DNA of 64,000 nucleotides, taken from NCBI RefSeq assembly GCF_900095135.1, contig NZ_LT605205.1:2666001-2730000 (forward strand). Direction: 5' to 3'. Numbering within the stretch: position 1 is the stretch's first letter; every line of letters starts with the position of its first letter. Shown here piece after piece: positions 62,324-64,000 of the stretch. This DNA comes from Proteiniphilum saccharofermentans. Its GTDB lineage: Bacteria; Bacteroidota; Bacteroidia; Bacteroidales; Dysgonomonadaceae. Made by a program: the position numbers and the translations under genes. The notes beneath the pieces are model-generated. The model saw nothing but the letters and a program-made list of their open reading frames with translations, did not search any database and had not been told where the DNA came from.

Positions 62324-62369
62324 TTATTTATTATAAAAATTCTCCTATCAATAAATCAGTAAAATTCAA

Positions 62370-63368
62370 TCAGATTGAATATTCAATCTCGGCTTCGAAG
62401 ACGCACTCTTTTATTTCGTCTATTCCGCTCATCTGTTCCATAAGAATATCCACTGCTTTTTCCCCCATTTTCCTTATAGGTTGCTTAATGTAGGTAATAG
62501 GCATATTGGTGATAGAAAAAGAATCGATTTCGTCAAAACACACCACTTCCATCTCTTCGGGGATCTTTATGCCTTCCCTGTGCATATATTTTACCCCGGT
62601 AATAAATACCCTCCTGGAACAAAAAAATATTGCATCAACTTTGTCGGGATTATTTTTCAGGTCGATAATGGCTCTTTTTATCTCTTCTTCCTGGTTCTCA
62701 TAATTGATATTCTTTATCAATGCAGGGTCTAATAAACCATGACGGTCCAGTGCATCGATGTAGCCCTGCCGCCTGTCTGTCAATGCATTCAGATTAATAT
62801 CATAACAAACAACTGCAATCCTTTGCAAACCTTTTCTGATCAAAACTTCAATTACATCACGGGATACTTTATAATTATCAATAATGATGTAGTTGGCCTT
62901 AATATCCGGATAATAACGATCTACCTGCACCACTGGAAGATTTCTTTTCATGATTTTAAGGAGGACTTCCTGCCCTTCATCTACCGGAACTAGTATAATA
63001 CCGTCCACCTGCTTGTTCAATAATGTGGTAACCGCATCGTAAAACTCCTCCGGGCTTTCGTTTGTGTTTGAAGTAATCACCGTATAGCCGTATTTCTTCG
63101 CCTGTTCCTGTATATGGAAGGTAAGGTTTCCAAAAAATTCATTTGAGATATCCGTAATAACAACTCCAATAGACATGCTCTTTCCTGTACTGAGGCTACG
63201 GGCAATTTCATTCGGCTGATAGTTCATCTCAGCAGCCATTTGTTTAACCTTCCTGCACGTCTCCTCACTCACACGACTGCCTTTAGCCTTACCGCTCAAT
63301 ACAAGAGAGACTGTTCCTTTAGAAAGTCCCAACTTGTCTGCTATATCTTGCATGGATACTCGTTTCAT
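62370..63368 (-). CDS. LacI-family transcriptional regulator
   Basis: 332 residues. The helix-turn-helix is MQDIADKLGLSKGTVSLVLSGKAKG (about 6-30), then a hinge with MNYQPNEIARSLSTG and a sugar-binding domain (about 66-325) with IGVVITDISNEFFG and a late EVVCFDEIDSF. Two matching palindromes, one before this gene and one before the isomerase operon, suggest it represses both itself and that operon. Sensed sugar probably lyxose, mannose or a related ketose. Confidence 0.92.
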   Translation of the reverse strand: MKRVSMQDIADKLGLSKGTVSLVLSGKAKGSRVSEETCRKVKQMAAEMNYQPNEIARSLSTGKSMSIGVVITDISNEFFGNLTFHIQEQAKKYGYTVITSNTNESPEEFYDAVTTLLNKQVDGIILVPVDEGQEVLLKIMKRNLPVVQVDRYYPDIKANYIIIDNYKVSRDVIEVLIRKGLQRIAVVCYDINLNALTDRRQGYIDALDRHGLLDPALIKNINYENQEEEIKRAIIDLKNNPDKVDAIFFCSRRVFITGVKYMHREGIKIPEEMEVVCFDEIDSFSITNMPITYIKQPIRKMGEKAVDILMEQMSGIDEIKECVFEAEIEYSI

Positions 63369-63372
63369 ATTT

Positions 63373-63387
63373 GCTAAACCGGTTGAC
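63373..63387. promoter_or_regulatory. LacI-type operator at the lacI start
   Basis: GCTAAACCGGTTGAC, five bases upstream of the lacI start codon and downstream of its -7 box, an arrangement suited to autorepression. Confidence 0.7.
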
Positions 63388-63415
63388 TAAATCTATATAA
63401 AATAACTTTCCTTTG

Positions 63416-63423
63416 CAAACATA
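63416..63423 (-). promoter_or_regulatory. Promoter -7 box for lacI
   Basis: Minus-strand TATGTTTG, an exact TAnnTTTG match, 48 bases upstream of the lacI start. Confidence 0.5.
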
Positions 63424-63585
63424 ATATAATTCTTTTTCAGAAAACGCCGATTTTATTATTTTTTATTTATTTTATACTTTATAACCGAGGATGCAAAAAA
63501 ACTACAATAATTCCCCAAAATAAACCTGTCACCAAAAAGATCCAAATCATTATCAAAAAACACAGTCATAAAATCATTTATTTCA

Positions 63586-63616
63586 TTGCATATATTCAAT
63601 TTATCCTGTAAGTTTG
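63586..63616 (+). promoter_or_regulatory. Promoter for the rhamnulokinase gene
   Basis: TTG at 63586-63588, a 20-base spacer and TAAGTTTG at 63609-63616, 37 bases before the ATG. Confidence 0.6.
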
Positions 63617-63652
63617 CAGACAATCTTAAAAAAAATTGAATTTAACCTCATC

Positions 63653-64000
63653 ATGAGTGTAGATAATTTAATGTCATTCTTAGCAATCGATTTGGGCGCC
63701 AGCAGCGGAAGGGCAATGCTGGGAACTATACAAAATGATCAACTGGAGTTAAAGGAAATCAGTCGTTTCCCTAATCCTATAATCGAAGTGAACAATCGTT
63801 TATATTGGGATCTCTTCTATTTGTATAATCAGATTATAACATCACTACGGGAAGTCAAATCTCACAGGCTGCACGTCACATCCCTGGGTATTGATACATG
63901 GGGGGTAGACTTTGTCTGTTTCGGAAAGGATCGGGAACCATTGCGTATGCCTTACAGTTACAGGGATTCCCGGACATTCGATGCACCGGAGCGTTTTTTC
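63653..64000 (+). CDS. rhaB: Rhamnulokinase, N-terminal part (runs off the window)
   Basis: 116 residues are visible. FLAIDLGASSGRAMLG (about 9-24) is the phosphate-binding loop of the FGGY kinases in the rhamnulokinase form, and LGIDTWGVDFVCFG (about 78-91) with MPYSYRDSRT is typical of RhaB. It would phosphorylate L-rhamnulose at C1. An in-frame ATG at 63671 (MSFLAIDLG) is an alternative start. Divergent from the lacI gene, and the start of a likely rhamnose operon. Confidence 0.88.
   Translation, partial: MSVDNLMSFLAIDLGASSGRAMLGTIQNDQLELKEISRFPNPIIEVNNRLYWDLFYLYNQIITSLREVKSHRLHVTSLGIDTWGVDFVCFGKDREPLRMPYSYRDSRTFDAPERFF

Overview
The window is a chromosomal segment of an anaerobic Bacteroidota bacterium, most likely order Bacteroidales. 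The evidence is the many TAnnTTTG-type -7 promoter boxes, a SusC/SusD pair, a sodium-pumping methylmalonyl-CoA decarboxylase locus, a TonB/ExbB/ExbD cluster, an NAD kinase next to pdxJ, and the usual lack of strong Shine-Dalgarno sites. A family such as Dysgonomonadaceae is only a guess. No rRNA, tRNA or CRISPR was seen.

Positions 1-20,450 are mostly housekeeping. They hold cytidylate kinase and IspH, phosphofructokinase, the propionate-branch operon (methylmalonyl-CoA epimerase, decarboxylase alpha, an OadG-type lipoprotein, biotin carrier, two tandem beta subunits and a 58-residue membrane peptide), NAD kinase with an ACT-like protein, PdxJ, ExbB-ExbD-(TIM-barrel protein)-TonB, a DJ-1/PfpI protein, ribosomal protein S1, an ECF sigma operon and a TIGR01212-type radical SAM protein.

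Positions 20,460-41,350 are a sugar/uronate region: a lipoate ligase coupled to a LacI regulator, an AraC regulator divergent from a mannonate dehydratase, then an operon of two DUF6807 proteins, two Gfo/Idh/MocA-type oxidoreductases and SusC/SusD. The SusC gene carries a run of 12 C between its signal peptide and its body that puts them out of frame; 11 or 14 C would restore the frame, so this looks like a phase-variable switch or a homopolymer error. Downstream lie relics of an oxidoreductase and a GH92 gene, the latter split by an IS30-family element, then a KdgF-like cupin, a DUF2264 protein and a GH140/DUF4038-type enzyme. The enzyme set suggests pectin-type plant glycans (inference).

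Positions 41,370-54,350 form one long minus-strand cluster: a lipoyl 2-oxoacid dehydrogenase complex (E2, E3, fused E1), a PHP protein, an aldolase/short-chain dehydrogenase fusion, a four-helix-bundle (S23-type) protein, a sorbose-phosphate-reductase-like dehydrogenase, a double class II aldolase with a degenerate second half, and a transaldolase. Nearly every gap in it carries short period-7 or period-8 repeats. The S23-type gene is bounded by inverted period-7 repeats, and a second copy with the same ends but a deleted interior lies between the E3 and E2 genes, which suggests a small mobile unit.

Positions 54,700-64,000 hold a GxGYxYP protein and a GH92 glycosidase, a mannitol-1-phosphate-dehydrogenase-like protein, a PfkB sugar kinase, a D-lyxose/mannose isomerase and a LacI regulator with two matching operator palindromes, then the 5' end of a rhamnulokinase gene. 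The GH92, isomerase and kinase genes could together take mannose to fructose 6-phosphate.
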